From contig NZ_FOAM01000005.1 of assembly GCF_900109605.1 (NCBI RefSeq), forward strand, positions 186,001 through 250,000: a stretch of 64,000 nucleotides of DNA, written 5' to 3'. Position numbers and translations under genes: made by a program. Positions 62,595 through 64,000 of the stretch are shown piece by piece. The notes under the pieces are model-generated. The model had not been told where the DNA came from and did not search any database. It was given only the letters and a program-made list of their open reading frames with translations. Each line of letters starts with the position of its first letter. Within the stretch, counting starts at the first letter, position 1. This DNA comes from Xaviernesmea oryzae (GTDB taxonomy: Bacteria; Pseudomonadota; Alphaproteobacteria; Rhizobiales; Rhizobiaceae).

Positions 62595-64000
62595 ATGCGA
62601 CGCGTGGAGAAGACAGCGCCAGTCCGCCAGTCCCGCCCGGTCATATGGGCGGCGGCTTTCATGCTGGCCGTTGCGGGCCTGATGGCGCTGCTGTCGGCGG
62701 ATGTCATCTCCACCATGCGCAACGCCGCGGATGAAATCGACGCCAAGCGCTCTGTCAACGCCGTCAATGCCGCCATCCTCTCGGTGAAAACGCGGCTCGG
62801 CGCCACCTTGCGCGACAATGCCATCTGGGACGATGCCTATGCCGGGGTCAACACGGAGAACAGCGACAGCTGGATCCTCGAAAACTGGGGATCGGTCAGC
62901 GTCAACTATCCTCTCTATGACGGCGTCGCCGTTCTGGATCAGGAAGGACAGCAAGTCGGCGCTTATTTGAAAGGGAACCCGGTCCAGGCCATCACGCTTT
63001 TCGGCCCGGATCTCTTGGTGCAGTCGCGCGCCGCAGCGCTCAATCCAGACGCCAATCCGATCGTCAATTTCTACCCGAGCGCCGAAGGCGTCACCATGAT
63101 CGCCACGCTCGCCATCCAGCCGGATAACTACAAGGCCGGGCCTGCCAGCACGAAGACGCTTTCTTTCTTCAAGATGCTCGACAGCCGCTTCATCAAGGCG
63201 GTCGCGGAGGATTTTCAGGTCGAAGGGCTTGTGCTGCGGCCGGAAAGAGCGGGCGGCGAACTCAACCTGGCCCTGCATGATCTGCGCGCCAAGCCCATCG
63301 GCTATCTCAACTGGCCGCCTAAGCGCCCCGGCACCGCCGTTTATACACGCATTCAGCCACAGCTCGTGGCCATTCTCAGCCTTTTCGCGCTGTTTTTCGT
63401 CGTCGTCGTCACGTCAGCGCGGCTGGAGATCCGCAAGATTCGTGGGTTTGCCGAAAAGGCAGACCATGACGCCACCCACGACGATCTGACCGGCCTTCTC
63501 AATCGCAGCGGCCTCAGCCGGGCAATTGCGGAGCTGCCGGAGGGTCCGGCGGTGCTGCATCTGATCGATCTCGACGGCTTCAAATCGGTCAATGACAGCT
63601 GGGGCCATGCCGTCGGCGACGAGCTTCTTCGCCTGGTCGGAGCCAAGCTGAAGGTCGTCCGTCCGGATGTCGTCGTGACCGCGCGGCTTGGCGGCGATGA
63701 ATTCGCCATCGTTCAGCTCGGCAAGCGCGATCCCGCCGCCTTAGGCATTGCGCTGATCAAGGAGATATCGCGCCCCCTTCCGGTCGAAGGCAGAACGGTG
63801 GAGATCGGCGCCAGCATCGGCTTTGCACAGATTGTTCAGGGAATACCGGCGCTCGAAATTGTCCGCCGCGCGGATATGGCGCTTTATCGGGCCAAGGAGG
63901 ATGGACGCGGCCGGGTGGTGGCCTTCGACGACGAGCTCGATATCGAGCGCCAAGAGACGAAGGCGGCCGAGGACCGGCTGAAGCAGGCGCTGGCACAGGG
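62595..64000 (+). CDS. CHASE4-GGDEF (probably GGDEF-EAL) protein, partial
   Basis: 468 residues visible; the frame runs off the right edge. A first helix (VIWAAAFMLAVAGLMALLSA) and a second (QLVAILSLFALFFVVVVTSA) enclose a periplasmic domain of CHASE4 type (DNAIWDDAYAGVNTENSDSW, followed by NYPLYDGVAVLDQEGQQVGA). The GGDEF domain has DDLTGLLNRSGLSRAIAELP, LIDLDGFKSVNDSWGHAVGD and signature ARLGGDEFAIVQLG, with DMALYRAKEDGRGRVVAFDD near its end. The charged helix that follows (DIERQETKAAEDRLKQALAQ) is the usual linker to an EAL domain, so a dual-domain enzyme is likely. No RxxD site. The ATG at 62595 has a poor ribosome site; the start is uncertain. Confidence 0.82.
   Translation, partial: MRRVEKTAPVRQSRPVIWAAAFMLAVAGLMALLSADVISTMRNAADEIDAKRSVNAVNAAILSVKTRLGATLRDNAIWDDAYAGVNTENSDSWILENWGSVSVNYPLYDGVAVLDQEGQQVGAYLKGNPVQAITLFGPDLLVQSRAAALNPDANPIVNFYPSAEGVTMIATLAIQPDNYKAGPASTKTLSFFKMLDSRFIKAVAEDFQVEGLVLRPERAGGELNLALHDLRAKPIGYLNWPPKRPGTAVYTRIQPQLVAILSLFALFFVVVVTSARLEIRKIRGFAEKADHDATHDDLTGLLNRSGLSRAIAELPEGPAVLHLIDLDGFKSVNDSWGHAVGDELLRLVGAKLKVVRPDVVVTARLGGDEFAIVQLGKRDPAALGIALIKEISRPLPVEGRTVEIGASIGFAQIVQGIPALEIVRRADMALYRAKEDGRGRVVAFDDELDIERQETKAAEDRLKQALAQ

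Overview
The window is a GC-rich alphaproteobacterial segment, most likely chromosome or chromid of a Rhizobiaceae member (Rhizobium/Agrobacterium/Allorhizobium type). Reasons: an erythritol locus of the eryABCD plus eryEFG type, a PraR/PhrR-like XRE regulator, a DUF930 secreted protein, a five-enzyme hut pathway using HutF and HutG, and many solute ABC transporters in a GC-biased coding style. No rRNA, tRNA, insertion sequence, integrase, prophage or CRISPR array was seen. All calls come from reading the sequence; no database search was run.

Layout. (1) 1-16.8 kb, polyol catabolism. A minus-strand eryA-eryB-eryC-eryD series, with eryD cut by the left edge, faces a plus-strand transporter operon (DUF2291 protein, eryE, eryF, eryG). 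A DeoR regulator and a second kinase/dehydrogenase pair follow, then a Crp/Fnr regulator. Two toxin-antitoxin pairs sit inside the ery series: a CopG/ParE pair on the same strand between eryC and eryD, and a DinJ/YafQ pair antisense between eryB and eryC. (2) 17-24.4 kb, a minus-strand operon for uptake and hydrolysis of a nitrogenous base or amide: BMP-type binding protein, amidase, ATPase, two permeases, cytosine-deaminase-like amidohydrolase. (3) 24.5-31.3 kb, mixed genes: argO/argP exporter pair, WGR protein, zinc alcohol dehydrogenase, queC, a diguanylate cyclase, a DUF930 protein. (4) 31.3-39.6 kb, the histidine utilisation cluster hutC-hutF facing hutI-H-G-U-D, with a perfect operator palindrome between them. 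(5) 39.8-42.3 kb, an isopenicillin-N-synthase-like dioxygenase and an O-acetylhomoserine sulfhydrylase.

(6) 42.3-53.9 kb is the most intriguing metabolic cluster. A DapA-family aldolase/lyase and a dipeptide-type ABC transporter face a plus-strand set of cytoplasmic sialidase-like (BNR) protein, PdxA2-like dehydrogenase and iron alcohol dehydrogenase. A FadR-type regulator and a short DUF1537 four-carbon acid-sugar kinase close the cluster. Together these suggest import of an acidic glycoside, intracellular cleavage, and breakdown through a 4-phospho-acid to dihydroxyacetone phosphate. The substrate is unknown. (7) 54.2-64 kb: a membrane PAS-GGDEF protein; an XRE regulator followed by a SARP-like/TolB-like/TPR regulator and a 70-residue orphan peptide gene; a second small orphan; an SbmA/BacA-like ABC exporter; and a CHASE4-GGDEF protein cut by the right edge.

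The strongest candidates for undescribed biology are the acid-glycoside cluster (6), the XRE / SARP-TPR / small-peptide module in (7), and the erythritol operon carrying two toxin-antitoxin modules, one of which appears to encode an internally deleted toxin.
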